From contig NZ_JH815593.1 of assembly GCF_000298075.1 (NCBI RefSeq), positions 999,543 through 1,063,542 on the forward strand: 64,000 nt of DNA, in the 5' to 3' direction. This DNA is from Staphylococcus massiliensis CCUG 55927 (GTDB taxonomy: Bacteria; Bacillota; Bacilli; Staphylococcales; Staphylococcaceae). The notes beneath the pieces are model-generated. The model was given only the letters and a program-made list of their open reading frames with translations. It ran no database searches and was not told the DNA's origin. Positions 31,215 to 42,526 of the stretch are shown piece by piece (the stretch's first letter is position 1; each line of letters opens with the position of its first letter). Both the position numbers and the translations under genes were made by a program.

Positions 31215-33632
31215 ATGGGAATAATACATATTGCAGTTTTGCTACCGTTATTATTTGCCCTCATTATTCCTATTTTGTATCGGTTTTATAAGCGGATACA
31301 TTTAGGTTGGTTTGTTTTACCTGTCCCTGTCATTTTATTTATATATTTTCTTACTTATATTCAAAATATTATGTCAGGTCAATCGATTGAGAAAACAGCG
31401 AAATGGATGCCACAAATTGGTATGAACTTCGCCGTTCATCTAGACGGTTTAAGTTTTCTCTTCACACTATTGATAACAGGTATTGGCGCCCTCGTTGTAC
31501 TTTATTCGATCGGTTATTTAAGTCAAAAAGAACAACTTGGCAATTTCTATTGTTATTTGCTCTTATTCATGGGTGCAATGCTAGGGGTAGTTTTATCGGA
31601 TAATTTAATGGTTTTATATTTATTTTGGGAGTTAACATCATTCTCAAGTTTCTTACTCATTTCTTATTGGAGAGAGAAGAAAGCATCACTATATGGTGCT
31701 CAAAAGTCGATGTTAATTACAGTATTTGGGGGATTATGTTTACTTGGTGGATTTATCTTACTTGCACTTGCAGGCAAGACGTTAAGTGTTTCTGAATTAA
31801 TCGCAAATGCTGATAAGATTCACAATTCACCTACATTCATCATGGCAATGGTACTTGTGATTATCGGTGCGATGTCTAAATCAGCACAATTCCCATTTTA
31901 CATCTGGTTACCAGATGCTATGGAAGCACCTACTCCAGTTAGTGCTTACCTACACTCAGCCACAATGGTTAAAGCTGGTATCTATTTAATTGCTCGTGTA
32001 ACACCAATTTTCGCAATCTCACAAGGATTCATATGGGCCGTAACGGCGTTTGGCCTTGTAACTTTATTCTGGGGTTCACTCAATGCGACAAAGCAACAAG
32101 ATTTAAAAGGTATCTTAGCTTTTTCAACAGTTTCACAGTTAGGTATGATTATGTCCATGCTTGGAATTGGTGCAGTAAGCTATCATTTCCAAGGCGATGA
32201 AAGTCAACTCTACTTAGCAGCATACACGGCAGCTATCTTTCACTTAATCAACCATGCCACATTCAAAGGTGCCCTATTCATGATTACGGGTGCTGTCGAC
32301 CATGCTTGTGGTACGAGAGATATTACGAAACTTGGCGGATTAGTTACAATCATGCCGATATCATTTACACTTTCAATTATTACGGCTTTAAGTATGGCAG
32401 GTGTACCACCGTTCAACGGTTTCTTATCTAAAGAAAGTTTCTTAGAATCAATGATTCATGTTACTCAAGCACCATTATTTAGCTTAAATACAATTGGATT
32501 ACTTATTCCAATTGCCGCAATTCTTGGTAGTGTATTCACATTTGTATATTCGATTCGATTTGTAGGAAGTATCTTCTTAGGTTCATATAAACCAGACAAA
32601 CTACCTAATACGCCTCATGAAGAATCATGGTTAATGCTTTTATCACCAACCATCTTATCAATCTTAGTTATCGGTTTTGGTTTATTTCCAAACATTTTAT
32701 CTAAACCAATCATTGAACCGGCAGCTAACGCGATATCTCACTCAGACAAAGCACACGCAGAATTCCATTTATTCCATGGATTTACACCAGCGTTTTTCTC
32801 AACATTATTTATTTACGTACTTGGTATTCTGTTAATTCTTACATTTCATAGATGGGTTGGTAAATTACACAAGCACCCTGAACGTTTCATGTTGAACAAT
32901 TGGTATGATCAAATCGGTAGATATACACCATTCTATTCAACAAAACTTACACGAACATACATGACTGGCTTTATTCGTAACAACTTAGTGATCATCTTCA
33001 GTATGCTGATCTTAATTACTGCAGTTACATTAATTTTCGTGGACTTTTCACTTGATTTTGAAAAGGTAAGTTCAGTAAGAACGTTCGAAGCAATCACAGT
33101 TGTCATGATTACAATTGCTAGTATCATGATTGTATTTGCACGTTCAAGACTATTCAGTATCATTATGCTAAGTGCGGTCGGTTACTCAGTTGCGATATTC
33201 TTTATCTTCTTTAACGCACCTGACTTAGCATTAACGCAGTTTGTCGTTGAAACGATTTCAACTGCACTATTCTTATTATGTTTCTATCATTTACCAAACT
33301 TAAGTCGTTACAACGAAGATCGTTCATTTAAAGTGGTAAATGCACTCATTTCAATAGGTGTCGGTGCAGTCGTAACAATACTTGGTTTAATTGCTTACGG
33401 CAATAAGCATTTCCCATCTATTGCAGAATTTTACCAAAAGCACGTCTATGACTTAGCAGAAGGTAAAAATATGGTTAACGTTATTCTCGTTGACTTCCGT
33501 GGTACCGATACGTTATTCGAATCATCTGTATTAGGTATTGCAGGATTAGGTATTTACACACTTATTCGTCTTCGGGCTAAGCATAAAAATGGCTATGAAA
33601 GGATTGAGAGAAATGAACAACCAGAAGAATGA
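31215..33632 (+). CDS. mnhA: Na+/H+ antiporter Mnh1 subunit A
   Basis: Largest subunit of the seven-subunit Mrp-type cation/proton antiporter in the cytoplasmic membrane. The 805-residue, multi-helix protein has an NuoL/ND5-like core, seen in [51 protein letters not shown]-type helices and [16 protein letters not shown]. The C-terminal third is the MbhE/MrpA extension with [20 protein letters not shown] and the [14 protein letters not shown] motif. It has a GGGAGG ribosome site. It opens the mnhA-G operon; mnhB overlaps its end by 20 bases. Confidence 0.96.
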   Translation: MGIIHIAVLLPLLFALIIPILYRFYKRIHLGWFVLPVPVILFIYFLTYIQNIMSGQSIEKTAKWMPQIGMNFAVHLDGLSFLFTLLITGIGALVVLYSIGYLSQKEQLGNFYCYLLLFMGAMLGVVLSDNLMVLYLFWELTSFSSFLLISYWREKKASLYGAQKSMLITVFGGLCLLGGFILLALAGKTLSVSELIANADKIHNSPTFIMAMVLVIIGAMSKSAQFPFYIWLPDAMEAPTPVSAYLHSATMVKAGIYLIARVTPIFAISQGFIWAVTAFGLVTLFWGSLNATKQQDLKGILAFSTVSQLGMIMSMLGIGAVSYHFQGDESQLYLAAYTAAIFHLINHATFKGALFMITGAVDHACGTRDITKLGGLVTIMPISFTLSIITALSMAGVPPFNGFLSKESFLESMIHVTQAPLFSLNTIGLLIPIAAILGSVFTFVYSIRFVGSIFLGSYKPDKLPNTPHEESWLMLLSPTILSILVIGFGLFPNILSKPIIEPAANAISHSDKAHAEFHLFHGFTPAFFSTLFIYVLGILLILTFHRWVGKLHKHPERFMLNNWYDQIGRYTPFYSTKLTRTYMTGFIRNNLVIIFSMLILITAVTLIFVDFSLDFEKVSSVRTFEAITVVMITIASIMIVFARSRLFSIIMLSAVGYSVAIFFIFFNAPDLALTQFVVETISTALFLLCFYHLPNLSRYNEDRSFKVVNALISIGVGAVVTILGLIAYGNKHFPSIAEFYQKHVYDLAEGKNMVNVILVDFRGTDTLFESSVLGIAGLGIYTLIRLRAKHKNGYERIERNEQPEE

Positions 33633-34041
33633 TATGATATTCCAATTTTCTTCCATATTAATCTTCTTCTTAATTATGCTGTTCGGTTTCTCTTTATTCC
33701 TAGCCGGACACTACACTCCAGGCGGCGGATTTATTGGTGGTTTACTTGTTTCAAGTGCACTCGTCATGATTGCAGTCGCATTTGATGTTAAAACACTACG
33801 TAAAATCTTCCCTTGGGACTTTAAGAAGTTAATCGGTGTTGGATTATTCTTTTGTGTCGCAACACCACTAGTAAGTTTCACATTTAACAAAAACTTCTTT
33901 ACACATAAATCTTTCGACATACCATTATTCATACTTGAACCTATGCACTTACACACAGCTGTATTCTTTGATTTAGGTGTCTTATTCGCGGTAGTCGGAA
34001 CTGTAATGACAATAATATTAACGATTGGAGAGAATGAGTAA
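33613..34041 (+). CDS. mnhB: Na+/H+ antiporter Mnh1 subunit B
   Basis: A 142-residue membrane subunit with four helices and the MnhB signature [13 protein letters not shown] near residue 35. The start at 33613 (MNNQKND) gives the S. aureus length; upstream in-frame starts lie within mnhA. It overlaps mnhA by 20 bases and shares the TAATG junction with mnhC. Confidence 0.95.
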   Translation: MNNQKNDMIFQFSSILIFFLIMLFGFSLFLAGHYTPGGGFIGGLLVSSALVMIAVAFDVKTLRKIFPWDFKKLIGVGLFFCVATPLVSFTFNKNFFTHKSFDIPLFILEPMHLHTAVFFDLGVLFAVVGTVMTIILTIGENE

Positions 34042-34385
34042 TGGAGATATTAATGATTTTCGTTTGCGGTATCTTAACTTCAATTAGCGTTTACCTCATT
34101 CTATCTAAGAGTTTAATTCGTATTGTTATTGGTACGACACTATTGTCACATGCAGCGAATTTATTCTTAATTACGATGGGAAGTTTAAGAGACGGTGCTG
34201 TGCCGATTTATGATAAACATACATCCGATTATGTCGATCCAATTCCACAAGCACTGATTTTAACAGCAATTGTAATTTCATTTGCGGTTACTGCCTTCTT
34301 CTTAGTTTTAGCTTTTAGAAGTTATAAAGAGCTTGGTACCGACAACGTAGAGAAAATGAAGGGAGTGCCTCAAGATGATGATTAA
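34041..34385 (+). CDS. mnhC: Na+/H+ antiporter Mnh1 subunit C
   Basis: A 114-residue, three-helix protein of the NuoK/MrpC family. Typical segments are [18 protein letters not shown] and the conserved [14 protein letters not shown] helix near residue 72. It starts within the mnhB stop codon and its own stop overlaps the mnhD start by 11 bases. Confidence 0.95.
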   Translation: MEILMIFVCGILTSISVYLILSKSLIRIVIGTTLLSHAANLFLITMGSLRDGAVPIYDKHTSDYVDPIPQALILTAIVISFAVTAFFLVLAFRSYKELGTDNVEKMKGVPQDDD

Positions 34386-35874
34386 AGAGAATTTGCTTAT
34401 CATGACATTACTCGTACCGATGTTTACAGCAATTATACTCATATTCATCGGTAAACGCCCTTTTGTTAAACGTTACGTTGCCTTACTTGGTACGCTCATT
34501 ACATTCCTATTCTCAATTTGGAATCTCATTAACGTTTATCAAAATGGTACGCTTAAGCTCGAGCTTGGCTCTTGGAAAGCACCATACAGTATCGTATTTG
34601 CAGTTGATTTATTTAGTGGATTACTCATCGTTACAAGTATTTTAGTAACAATCCTCATCATATTATTCTCATACCAATCCATCGGGTTACATAGGGAGAC
34701 TTATTACTACTATTTCGCAGTTATGTTTATGTTAACAGGTATCATTGGTGCCTTTATGACAGGCGATATCTTTAACCTATTCGTATTCTTCGAAGTATTC
34801 CTAATGTCATCATATGCCTTACTTGTGATTGGTGGTACTAAAATTCAGCTTCAAGAAAGTGTAAAGTACCTACTCGTAAACGTTGTGTCATCCGCATTCT
34901 TCGTTATTGGTGTAGGTATCCTCTACTCAGTAGTTGGAACGTTAAACTTAGCACATATTAGTGAACGTTTAATCGAGCTTTCTCAACATGAAAAAGGCCT
35001 TGTAAGCATCGTATTCATTTTATTTATATTTGTATTCGCTACGAAGGCCGGCGTATTCCCAATGTACGTATGGTTACCTGGTGCTTATTACGCACCACCA
35101 TTTGCGATTATCGCATTCTTTGGTGCCTTACTTACTAAAGTTGGGGTTTATGCGATTGCTAGAACGTTAAGTTTATTCTTTGATACGACAGTATCATTTT
35201 CACACTATACAATATTGGCACTCGCCCTACTCACAATCATATTCGGTTGTGTTGGTGCAGTAGCTTACCATGATACGAAGAAGATTATCATTTATAACAT
35301 TATGATTGCGATTGGCGTTATACTAGTCGGTGTCGCGATGATGAACGAAAGTGGTATGATTGGTGCCATTTACTACACACTTCATGATATGTTAGTTAAA
35401 GCATCACTCTTCTTCTTAATCGGTATCATGTATAAGATTACGAAATCTACAGATATTCGTAAGTCAGGTGGACTGATCAAACACTATCCGTTACTCGGCT
35501 GGGCATTCTTTATCGCAGCTTTAAGTTTAGCTGGTATTCCACCGTTCAGTGGGTTCTACGGTAAATTCTATATCGTTCAGGCCACTTTTGAAAAAGGCTT
35601 TTACGTAAGTGGTATCATTATTTTACTATCAAGTTTAATCGTTTTATATTCAGTGATGCGCATATTCTTAGCGAGCTTTTTTGGAGAACCAAGGGGTTAT
35701 AAGGTTAATCCAAACTTACATTATAAAGGGCTCTTAACAGCTGGTGTTCTATCCGTTGTGATTACTGTCGCATTTGGATTATGTGCAGACTTATTGTATC
35801 CACTTATTGAACAAGCAGCCGTATCATTCTATGATCCACAATCATATATTGATAGCATAATGGGGGTGAAATAA
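34375..35874 (+). CDS. mnhD: Na+/H+ antiporter Mnh1 subunit D
   Basis: A 499-residue NuoM/N-like subunit with about 14 helices; it carries the proton-channel machinery together with MnhA. Recognisable parts are [18 protein letters not shown] (conserved channel glutamate), [21 protein letters not shown] and [14 protein letters not shown]. Two adjacent ATG codons (34375, 34378) are possible starts; the first has better spacing from GGGAG. It follows mnhC with an overlap and is followed by mnhE after one base. Confidence 0.95.
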   Translation: MMIKENLLIMTLLVPMFTAIILIFIGKRPFVKRYVALLGTLITFLFSIWNLINVYQNGTLKLELGSWKAPYSIVFAVDLFSGLLIVTSILVTILIILFSYQSIGLHRETYYYYFAVMFMLTGIIGAFMTGDIFNLFVFFEVFLMSSYALLVIGGTKIQLQESVKYLLVNVVSSAFFVIGVGILYSVVGTLNLAHISERLIELSQHEKGLVSIVFILFIFVFATKAGVFPMYVWLPGAYYAPPFAIIAFFGALLTKVGVYAIARTLSLFFDTTVSFSHYTILALALLTIIFGCVGAVAYHDTKKIIIYNIMIAIGVILVGVAMMNESGMIGAIYYTLHDMLVKASLFFLIGIMYKITKSTDIRKSGGLIKHYPLLGWAFFIAALSLAGIPPFSGFYGKFYIVQATFEKGFYVSGIIILLSSLIVLYSVMRIFLASFFGEPRGYKVNPNLHYKGLLTAGVLSVVITVAFGLCADLLYPLIEQAAVSFYDPQSYIDSIMGVK

Positions 35875-35875
35875 T

Positions 35876-36355
35876 ATGGCCATACAAATCGTCATTAACA
35901 TCTTTTTAGCTGTATTTTGGATGTTCTTATCAGACAGTTATACACTCAATAACTTTGTATTAGGATTCCTGTTCTCTTTAGCATTTGTGTATCTAATGCG
36001 CCATATTTTACCCGGACGCTTTTACATGATTACGTTATATCGCATCTTTAAGCTCATCTTGATATTCTTACTTGAGCTATTAAAGGCAAATGTCGATGTA
36101 ATACGTATCATCTTTCAACCAAAGATTCAAAACGAACCCGCATTTTTCGAATATGAAACTGAATTAAAGAAAGATTGGGAAATCGTGTTACTTGCAAACC
36201 TCATCACGTTAACACCAGGTACCGTCGTATTAGGCGTTAGTGATGACCGCAAGAAACTGTATATTCACTGCGTAGACTTTAGTACTAAGGAAGAAGAAGT
36301 CGAAGGAATTAAAACATCGCTTGAAAAAGCGGTGAGAGAGGTAGGCGAACTATAA
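35876..36355 (+). CDS. mnhE: Na+/H+ antiporter Mnh1 subunit E
   Basis: A 159-residue subunit with two or three N-terminal helices and a cytosolic C-terminal domain. The family signature [16 protein letters not shown] and IHCVD are present near residues 108-130. ATG at 35876 follows GGGGGTGA. It overlaps mnhF by one base. Confidence 0.95.
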   Translation: MAIQIVINIFLAVFWMFLSDSYTLNNFVLGFLFSLAFVYLMRHILPGRFYMITLYRIFKLILIFLLELLKANVDVIRIIFQPKIQNEPAFFEYETELKKDWEIVLLANLITLTPGTVVLGVSDDRKKLYIHCVDFSTKEEEVEGIKTSLEKAVREVGEL

Positions 36356-36648
36356 TGGATTATAAAATTTTTATTGTTATCGCATTGATTATTGTTGCAC
36401 TGTCCATGTTAGCAATTTTAGTTCGAGTTATTCTTGGTCCTACCCTAGCCGACCGCGTCGTAGCACTAGATGCACTCGGTATTCAGTTAATGGCTACAGT
36501 TGGTTTATTCTCGATATTACTCGATACGCACCATATGATTGTAGCCATACTGTTAATCGGTATCTTAGCCTTCTTAGGAACAGCCGTATTCGCCAAATAC
36601 ATGCAGAAAGGTCAGGTGATTGAAAATGATCGCAACGATCGTAATTAG
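36355..36648 (+). CDS. mnhF: Na+/H+ antiporter Mnh1 subunit F
   Basis: A 97-residue, three-helix protein with the MrpF signature [19 protein letters not shown] at residues 24-42. It starts in the stop codon of mnhE and overlaps mnhG by 23 bases. Confidence 0.95.
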   Translation: MDYKIFIVIALIIVALSMLAILVRVILGPTLADRVVALDALGIQLMATVGLFSILLDTHHMIVAILLIGILAFLGTAVFAKYMQKGQVIENDRNDRN

Positions 36649-36967
36649 TATCGTAATTATCTTAGTTATTTTAGGTTCGTTATTCAGCGCATTTTCAGCT
36701 ATAGGCTTACTTCGCCTCCCTGACGTATATTCTAGAAGTCACGCTGCAGGTAAAGCTTCAACACTTGGTTCAATGCTGTTATTACTCGGTGTCTTCTTAT
36801 TCTTTATCGGCGAAGAAGGCTACGTGAATTTCCAAATTCTGATTGGTTTATTCTTCGTGTTTATAACAGGACCACTATCAAGCCATTTGGTTATGAAAGC
36901 AGCTTATAACCTAGGCACACCTTATACCAAACGTACTAAATTAGACGAAATTAAAGATAAAGATTAA
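36626..36967 (+). CDS. mnhG: Na+/H+ antiporter Mnh1 subunit G
   Basis: A 113-residue, three-helix protein with the MrpG motif [21 protein letters not shown] near residues 27-47 (shown in part: [14 protein letters not shown]). The ATG at 36626 follows an AGGTGAT ribosome site; the in-frame TTG two codons earlier overlaps that site. Last gene of the operon. All seven subunits are present and intact, so a working antiporter is likely. Confidence 0.94.
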   Translation: MIATIVISIVIILVILGSLFSAFSAIGLLRLPDVYSRSHAAGKASTLGSMLLLLGVFLFFIGEEGYVNFQILIGLFFVFITGPLSSHLVMKAAYNLGTPYTKRTKLDEIKDKD

Positions 36968-36971
36968 AGCG

Positions 36972-37133
36972 CTTGAGATATAACTTGTGAAATAGAGCAT
37001 TTAGCTTTAACATACACAATTTATTAAAACAGCTGACTCCTAGGGGAGTAGCGTGAGTCTGGAGACTACAGGCTCCAGCCACGCCCCAGGAAAGCATGCT
37101 GTTTTAAGGGAATTGTGTGGTATGTATCTCAAG
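36972..37133. repeat. Structured intergenic repeat, simple copy
   Basis: A long interrupted palindrome follows mnhG. Outer stem CTTGAGATA/TATCTCAAG (36972-36980 with 37125-37133), then CACAATT/AATTGTG, then AAAACAGC/GCTGTTTT (37026-37033 with 37098-37105). The core reads TGACTCCTAGGGG ... CCCCAGGAAAGCATG with an inner TCTGGAG/CTCCAG helix. The core GACTCC...GGAAAGC also occurs at 44225-44430, so this is a dispersed element. Similar cores recur in many Bacillales genomes. Confidence 0.7.
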
Positions 37134-37141
37134 CCCAATAA

Positions 37142-37199
37142 GAAAAATCCCGGTTTCACAAGCACGCTTGAGACGTGCCTTGAAACCGGGAATTTTTTT
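37142..37199. terminator. Bidirectional terminator between mnhG and the thioesterase gene
   Basis: Stem TCCCGGTTTCA/TGAAACCGGGA with an inner GCACG/CGTGC helix and T-runs on both strands. It can end both the mnh operon and the minus-strand genes. Confidence 0.85.
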
Positions 37200-37214
37200 A
37201 GTTAATTGAGTTGC

Positions 37215-37595
37215 TTATTGTCCTTTTCGAAGTGGTTTAATCATAATCGTGCCTCGCATCACACATAACAATTCAGAAGCCTCATTCATAATTTGAATAT
37301 CCCAAATATGTTGCGTGCGTCCTTCATGAATAATGCGCGCAGTACAATATATATAACCTTCTCGTTCAGACTTAATATGGTTCGCATTCATTTCTTGACC
37401 TAAGGGAATAAATTGATTTGAATCGATCATATTCAACGATCCCATTGAACAAGCCGTTTCACCAAGTGCCATAGACACACCGCCATGTAGATATCCGAAA
37501 GGTTGCTTCGCCATATCTGTAATCGGCATCTTAAGCTTGATATATCCGCTTTCTTGTTCCACAACTTCTATTTGAAAAGCCTTTAAAAAATCCAT
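37215..37595 (-). CDS. PaaI-type hotdog thioesterase
   Basis: A 126-residue hotdog-fold protein of the PaaI/YdiI acyl-CoA thioesterase group. The characteristic loop and helix FGYLHGGVSMALGETACSMG lie near residues 32-51, with the catalytic carboxylate in GET. The substrate cannot be set from sequence; menaquinone-pathway DHNA-CoA or phenylacetyl-type thioesters are family possibilities. It lies 30 bases after the antiporter gene at 37626 on the same strand and may be co-transcribed. Confidence 0.85.
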   Translation of the reverse strand: MDFLKAFQIEVVEQESGYIKLKMPITDMAKQPFGYLHGGVSMALGETACSMGSLNMIDSNQFIPLGQEMNANHIKSEREGYIYCTARIIHEGRTQHIWDIQIMNEASELLCVMRGTIMIKPLRKGQ

Positions 37596-37625
37596 ATTTA
37601 AGTCCTCCTGATTTCACATATACCT

Positions 37626-38942
37626 TTAAAGTACCATCGCTGCTATTGTACCAAAAATAATTAAAGGGATATTGTAAAATACAAAGTTCGGAATACATGT
37701 ATCACGAATATGGTCGTGCTGACCATCCATATTTAAACCTGCTGTAGGCCCTAGCGTCGAATCACTTGCAGGTGAACCTGAATCACCAAGCGCACTCGCC
37801 GTACCAATTAACGCGATTAATGCCATGGTACTTAAACCAATAGATTCACCGAACGGAATAAATAATGCCGCAATAATCGGTATCGTCGCAAAGGATGAAC
37901 CAATACCTAATGTCACGATTAATCCGATAACATACATCAACACAACGCTAAATAACTTATTTCCACTTGATAACGTCGTAAGGGCTTTTACTAGATCATC
38001 AATATCGCCAGTCTCATTCATAACCCCCGCAAAGCCATTCGCAGTTAAGATAACCACGCCAATATACGCCATTAGCTGAATACCTTTGATAAATTCGTCA
38101 TCTAAGTCTTTCCACTTGTACACCCCAGAGATGAAGAAGATTAACACCCCTGCAAGCGCACCGAAGATCATAGAATCCGTCAACATTTGCGTAATAAACG
38201 TCGCTAAAATCGCAACTACAGTTGTCACAATCACTTTAGGTTTCAGCGAAATATTCGTCGTATCTAATTTGTCATCATTCTGGTGATACGTTCTCTTCTT
38301 TCTAAAGACAAAGAACGCCATGATAAGCCCCGCGATATAACCGAGAGAAGGGATTAACATCGCCTTCCAAACCATTGTAATGTTCATGTCATGGTTCGCT
38401 TTATGAAAAGCCTTTGTGATAATTTCGTGGAAAATATGACCAAACCCAAATGGTAGGAGTACATATGGGAAACAAAGTCCAAATCCAATAATCATCGCAA
38501 TTAAACGACGATCAATTTGAAGTTCATTAAATAAACTTAATAATGGTGGTACAACAATTGGGATGAAAGCAATGTGTACGGGTATCACGTTTTGACTCAT
38601 AACACTAAGTGCGAGTAAAGCAATGATAATACTCACTTTAACTTTAATACGTGATGCTTTATTATCCTTTGCTTTAATCGATTGAATCACCTTAAGTACA
38701 AGGTAATCCGTGATGCCACTATATGAAATCAGCGCCGCAAACCCACCAAGTAAGGCATAACTTAGCGCCACTTCTGCTCCATCGACAATATTTTTACTAA
38801 ATACTTCAATCACTTTATTTATCTTTAAGCCTGAAATCATACCGCCAACTAACGCACTTATAAACAAACTAATCACTACATTGATGCGCAGTAGACACAG
38901 TACAATCATTAAAATTACGGCTATGACAACCGCATTGATCAT
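37626..38942 (-). CDS. NhaC/YuiF-type Na+/H+ antiporter family permease
   Basis: A 438-residue membrane protein with about 11 helices. The paired signatures are ALLGGFAALISYSGITDYL near residue 62 and IALIGTASALGDSGSPASDSTLG near residue 380, the latter a polar helix-break typical of ion-coupled transporters of this family. The internal GFAGVMNETG is also characteristic. Transport of sodium/proton or of an amino acid by exchange has been suggested for relatives; the exact substrate is open. Followed closely by the thioesterase gene. Confidence 0.82.
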   Translation of the reverse strand: MINAVVIAVILMIVLCLLRINVVISLFISALVGGMISGLKINKVIEVFSKNIVDGAEVALSYALLGGFAALISYSGITDYLVLKVIQSIKAKDNKASRIKVKVSIIIALLALSVMSQNVIPVHIAFIPIVVPPLLSLFNELQIDRRLIAMIIGFGLCFPYVLLPFGFGHIFHEIITKAFHKANHDMNITMVWKAMLIPSLGYIAGLIMAFFVFRKKRTYHQNDDKLDTTNISLKPKVIVTTVVAILATFITQMLTDSMIFGALAGVLIFFISGVYKWKDLDDEFIKGIQLMAYIGVVILTANGFAGVMNETGDIDDLVKALTTLSSGNKLFSVVLMYVIGLIVTLGIGSSFATIPIIAALFIPFGESIGLSTMALIALIGTASALGDSGSPASDSTLGPTAGLNMDGQHDHIRDTCIPNFVFYNIPLIIFGTIAAMVL

Positions 38943-39031
38943 ACGCCCACTCCTTTAATTCATTATCGTACTAAAGCGTTATGATTTATCCTACCAATTT
39001 ACAAGCAACCTGTCAACTTCGATTTTTTATT

Positions 39032-39073
39032 AAAAAAGGCGAGTGTGAAGTCGCTTGGACTCCGACACTCGCC
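39032..39073 (-). terminator. Terminator of the aminopeptidase gene
   Basis: Stem GGCGAGTGT/ACACTCGCC followed by TTTTTT on the minus strand, 23 bases after the stop codon at 39097. Confidence 0.87.
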
Positions 39074-39096
39074 GTGCTTCAATATAAACCTTTTGA

Positions 39097-40581
39097 TTAC
39101 TGTTGGCTTTCATTTTTTATCCAATTTACAACCAATTGAATTAAGTAACCTGTTGGACCTTTAGGACCTTTATGAGAGGCTTTTGAAGTAGTAGCTGGAC
39201 CTGCAATATCAAAGTGTAAATGCGGCGTCTCGCCACTAAAGTGCGTTACAAAGGCTGCCGCGAACAGGGCTTTTCCATGGGCATTAACGTGATTGGTTAA
39301 ATCTGCTACATCAGAACGACGAATCGCTTGGCGCTCTGTTGATGTAATCGGCAGTTCGAATAAGAATTCATCGCGATACGCGGCTTCCTTTAAAATGCCA
39401 TCGCGTTCGTTTTGAGCTTGATGGTTCATAACAGCTGCCTTGTCACTACCTAGTGCGACTACTGACGCGCCCGTTAACGTCGCAAAGTCTAGAATGAGAC
39501 GAGGTTGAAACTGATTGCTATAGAATACGGCGTCACCTAAGACTAAGCGCCCTTCAGCGTCTGTATTCGGCACTTCAACTGTTTCACCGCTTAATGCCGT
39601 AAACACATCGTCTGGCTTCATAGCGCGGTTACTAATCATGTTCTCAGCCATCGCAATAACGCCGACAACGTTAATCGGTAATTCGAGTTTAGCGATCGCA
39701 TTCATCATGCCGATGACATTGCTCGCACCACACATATCGAATTTCATCGTAGGCATACCTTGTTTCGATTTAATCGAGTAGCCACCTGAGTCATATGTGA
39801 TCCCTTTACCTACTAAGGCAACAGGTGCAACGTCGTCTTTCGCACCCTTGTATGTGAGCGTCACCAATCGAGGCGGGTTAATGGAACCCTTGCCCACTGC
39901 TTGGAGTAATCCGAAGCCTTCTTGTTCAATCGCGTGCTCATCCTTAATATCAACTTCAACATTTCCTCCTTTGAAAAGCCCTTTCACCTCTTCGGCAAAG
40001 TAGTCCGGTGTAAGGATATTTGGCGGCATGTTACTGAAATTACGTGCAATATTAATAGATTCACCGATGACTTTTCCTTCTTCAATAGAAGCACTTAGGT
40101 TACGCGCTTCTGACGCAATATGTACATCCATTTTGAATGGTGGCTTTTTATTTGATTTGTAATTATCGAATTCATAAATCGCTTGTTCGCTTTGTAAGCC
40201 AAACGTCGCCGCTACCTCTTCATCAGGAACTTGGTTGGATAAGAAAGTATCGAAGAAGATATCGTAAGACGAGATGCGATTATCCTTAAGATATTGGAAT
40301 AAATATCCAAAGATTTTTAAGTAGTCGGCATATGTTAAGTGATTACGATTACCTACACCAACCGAAATCAAACGAACCAAGTTATCGTTAACTTTCGCGA
40401 TGGTTGATCGTACCTGGCCTAATTCTGATTCAATCACATGATGTTGTTTTAAATCTTGAAGGGATGTTTCGAATAAAGCGTTGATGTCGTCGTAATGAGG
40501 CATTTGATTTAGATGCGTTGGAATCCCAATAATCATCGTTTCTGTCTTAATATTGTATATTTGATCGATAGAATATTTCAC
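39097..40581 (-). CDS. pepA: Leucyl aminopeptidase (M17)
   Basis: Cytosolic two-metal aminopeptidase that removes N-terminal residues from peptides. The 494-residue protein has the M17 catalytic lysine region LVGKGITYDSGGYSIK near residue 254 and the metal/catalytic signature NTDAEGRLVLGD near residue 331. The N-terminal domain is typical for the long form. Two GAAAAGCCCT words lie within the gene (39267 and 39974), in different frames. Transcribed alone. Confidence 0.93.
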   Translation of the reverse strand: MKYSIDQIYNIKTETMIIGIPTHLNQMPHYDDINALFETSLQDLKQHHVIESELGQVRSTIAKVNDNLVRLISVGVGNRNHLTYADYLKIFGYLFQYLKDNRISSYDIFFDTFLSNQVPDEEVAATFGLQSEQAIYEFDNYKSNKKPPFKMDVHIASEARNLSASIEEGKVIGESINIARNFSNMPPNILTPDYFAEEVKGLFKGGNVEVDIKDEHAIEQEGFGLLQAVGKGSINPPRLVTLTYKGAKDDVAPVALVGKGITYDSGGYSIKSKQGMPTMKFDMCGASNVIGMMNAIAKLELPINVVGVIAMAENMISNRAMKPDDVFTALSGETVEVPNTDAEGRLVLGDAVFYSNQFQPRLILDFATLTGASVVALGSDKAAVMNHQAQNERDGILKEAAYRDEFLFELPITSTERQAIRRSDVADLTNHVNAHGKALFAAAFVTHFSGETPHLHFDIAGPATTSKASHKGPKGPTGYLIQLVVNWIKNESQQ

Positions 40582-40613
40582 TTATATCGCTCCCCTTTGT
40601 TGATATAAATAAC

Positions 40614-40727
40614 GGGTCTAAGACATTTATCCTGTTTCTTAGTAGCTCGCCAGTTACTTACTGGCGAGCTCTCAAGGAAACAAGTTCAATTCAATCTGAT
40701 CATTGAATCGTCATAAGTCTTAGACCC
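40614..40727 (-). other. Large three-way-junction element between ndh and pepA
   Basis: Outer stem GGGTCTAAGAC/GTCTTAGACCC (40614-40624 with 40717-40727) encloses AGCTCGCCAGT/ACTGGCGAGCT (40644-40654 with 40660-40670) and ATTCAAT/ATTGAAT (40689-40708). It lies 37 bases after the ndh stop and 33 bases before the pepA start. A strong T-run is missing, so it may be the ndh terminator or a leader structure of pepA. Confidence 0.65.
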
Positions 40728-40763
40728 TTTATAAGTAATTATAATGATTTAAATTGGTTGAGA

Positions 40764-41972
40764 TTAAAATTTACCTTTTTTGAATGCTAGGCCGAATCCA
40801 CCAATTTTGTAGATAGCGCGTGTATCGATAATTTTCTTCATGAATGAAGCTTTTTTACCAGCGATATCTTTACCGAATACAACACCTACACCATCGTGTG
40901 CACCTAATGAGCAAACTGTACCACGGTCGATGTATTCGAATTTATCTGTTGGATTACCATTTAAGATGTTTGCAATGTTTTTAGCAGTTGCTTCACCTTG
41001 TTGCATAGCAATTTGTGCTGTTGTAGGTAATGGACGTTCTTCACCTTCTGGGATGAATGCTGAGCAGTCACCAATAACGAAGATATCGTCGTAACCTTTG
41101 ATTGTTAAGTCTGATTCGTTAACAATACGGCCACGTTTAACGCCTTCGAATGATTCTTCCATTAATTCACTACCACGAACACCAGCAGCCCATACAGCTG
41201 TGTTTGCTTCTAATTGTTGTTCTTTATCGTCAACTTTAACTACGAAACCTTTTTCGTTAGCTGCAACGATTGGTGTCGCAATTTTGAATTCAACACCACG
41301 GTCTTCTAAGAAGCTAACTGCATAGTTAACAAGTTCGTCTGAGAACATTGGTAACATTTTAGGAGCCGCTTCAACACAAGTGATGCGAACTTTATCTTGG
41401 TCTACGCCGTATTTATTACATAATTCAGGGATGCGTGTAACAAGTTCACCTAAGAATTCGATACCTGTAAAGCCAGCACCACCAACTAAAATAGCTAAAT
41501 CATTTTCGTCTTTTTCTTTTGAAGACGCATAGTTCGCAAACTTATCTTCGATATGACGAGATAGTTTACGTGATGTTAATACGTTTTCGATTTGGAAAGC
41601 ATAATCTTTCATGCCTTCAATACCGAATGTTTCTGAAATGAAACCTAAAGCAACTACTAAAATATCAAAATCATAAATACCTGAGTCAGTTTCTACTTTC
41701 TTAGCATTACGATCGATTTTAGTTACTTCTGCTTTAACGAAGTTTACTTTACTATTGTCAATTGCTGTTTCAATTGGGTAAAGTAACTCTTCATAGTTAA
41801 TCGTACCTGCTGAAGCTTCATGTAACCATGTAGATTCATAATGGTAATCATTTTTGTTGATAAGTGTAACTTCTGCATCTTCTGCTGAAATTAACTTTTG
41901 TAGTTTTGTAATAGTTTGTAAGCCAGCATAACCTGCACCTAATACAAGAACTTTTTTACGATCTTGAGCCAT
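40764..41972 (-). CDS. ndh: Type II NADH:quinone dehydrogenase
   Basis: Peripheral membrane flavoprotein passing electrons from NADH to menaquinone without pumping protons; the main entry point of respiration in staphylococci. The 402-residue protein has the FAD motif GAGYAGLQT at 12-20, the NADH motif [15 protein letters not shown] near residue 165 and the quinone-site motif [15 protein letters not shown] near residue 316. The ATG at 41972 follows TAGGTGA; the upstream GTG is part of that ribosome site. Strong codon bias suggests high expression. Confidence 0.96.
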   Translation of the reverse strand: MAQDRKKVLVLGAGYAGLQTITKLQKLISAEDAEVTLINKNDYHYESTWLHEASAGTINYEELLYPIETAIDNSKVNFVKAEVTKIDRNAKKVETDSGIYDFDILVVALGFISETFGIEGMKDYAFQIENVLTSRKLSRHIEDKFANYASSKEKDENDLAILVGGAGFTGIEFLGELVTRIPELCNKYGVDQDKVRITCVEAAPKMLPMFSDELVNYAVSFLEDRGVEFKIATPIVAANEKGFVVKVDDKEQQLEANTAVWAAGVRGSELMEESFEGVKRGRIVNESDLTIKGYDDIFVIGDCSAFIPEGEERPLPTTAQIAMQQGEATAKNIANILNGNPTDKFEYIDRGTVCSLGAHDGVGVVFGKDIAGKKASFMKKIIDTRAIYKIGGFGLAFKKGKF

Positions 41973-42154
41973 TTTATTCACCTATACTTTCATATATTTG
42001 TAGTACCTATATGTCTTTCTTCTTGTATACCCTAAACTTACGATAATATACAATGAGACAATGATCATCCAATATTAATTTTATAGTTTTTTAAAGAACA
42101 ATTCAAGCAAACGTGTAGATTAACACGTTGCTTCATTGTTCGGGATTTGAGTTA

Positions 42155-42514
42155 TTAGCAATCTTCTGGATTACCTGCTACCTTAGCAGTTCTAAATGAC
42201 GTTCCACAACCACAAGATGCAATGGCATTTGGATTGTCAATTTGGAATCCGCCGCCCATAAGTGATTGTTTAAAATCAATTGTTGTGCCGTCTAATACCG
42301 GTTTATCGTATTCGTCTACTAATACTTTAAGTCCATAATATTCTAAGACTTCGTCCTTTTCACCAGGTTCTTCTTCTGCAGACATACCATAAGTTAAACC
42401 TGTACAGCCACCACCGTTAACGTTCACTTTTAGGTAGCCATCTGGCATTCCGTTCTTTTCAAGCATATCTTTGACTTCGTAAGCTGCTGCTTCTGTTAAA
42501 ATAACTGTTGGCAT
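42155..42514 (-). CDS. HesB/IscA-family iron-sulfur protein
   Basis: A 119-residue A-type Fe-S carrier/scaffold. The three family cysteines are Cys37 (GGGCTGL) and Cys101/Cys103 (SCGCGTSF). A-type proteins hand clusters from the SUF machinery to target enzymes. The protein occurs beside yuzB and the NifU-like gene in staphylococci. It lies 12 bases after the yuzB stop, so the two are probably one transcript. Confidence 0.93.
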   Translation of the reverse strand: MPTVILTEAAAYEVKDMLEKNGMPDGYLKVNVNGGGCTGLTYGMSAEEEPGEKDEVLEYYGLKVLVDEYDKPVLDGTTIDFKQSLMGGGFQIDNPNAIASCGCGTSFRTAKVAGNPEDC

Positions 42515-42526
42515 TATATTACCTCC

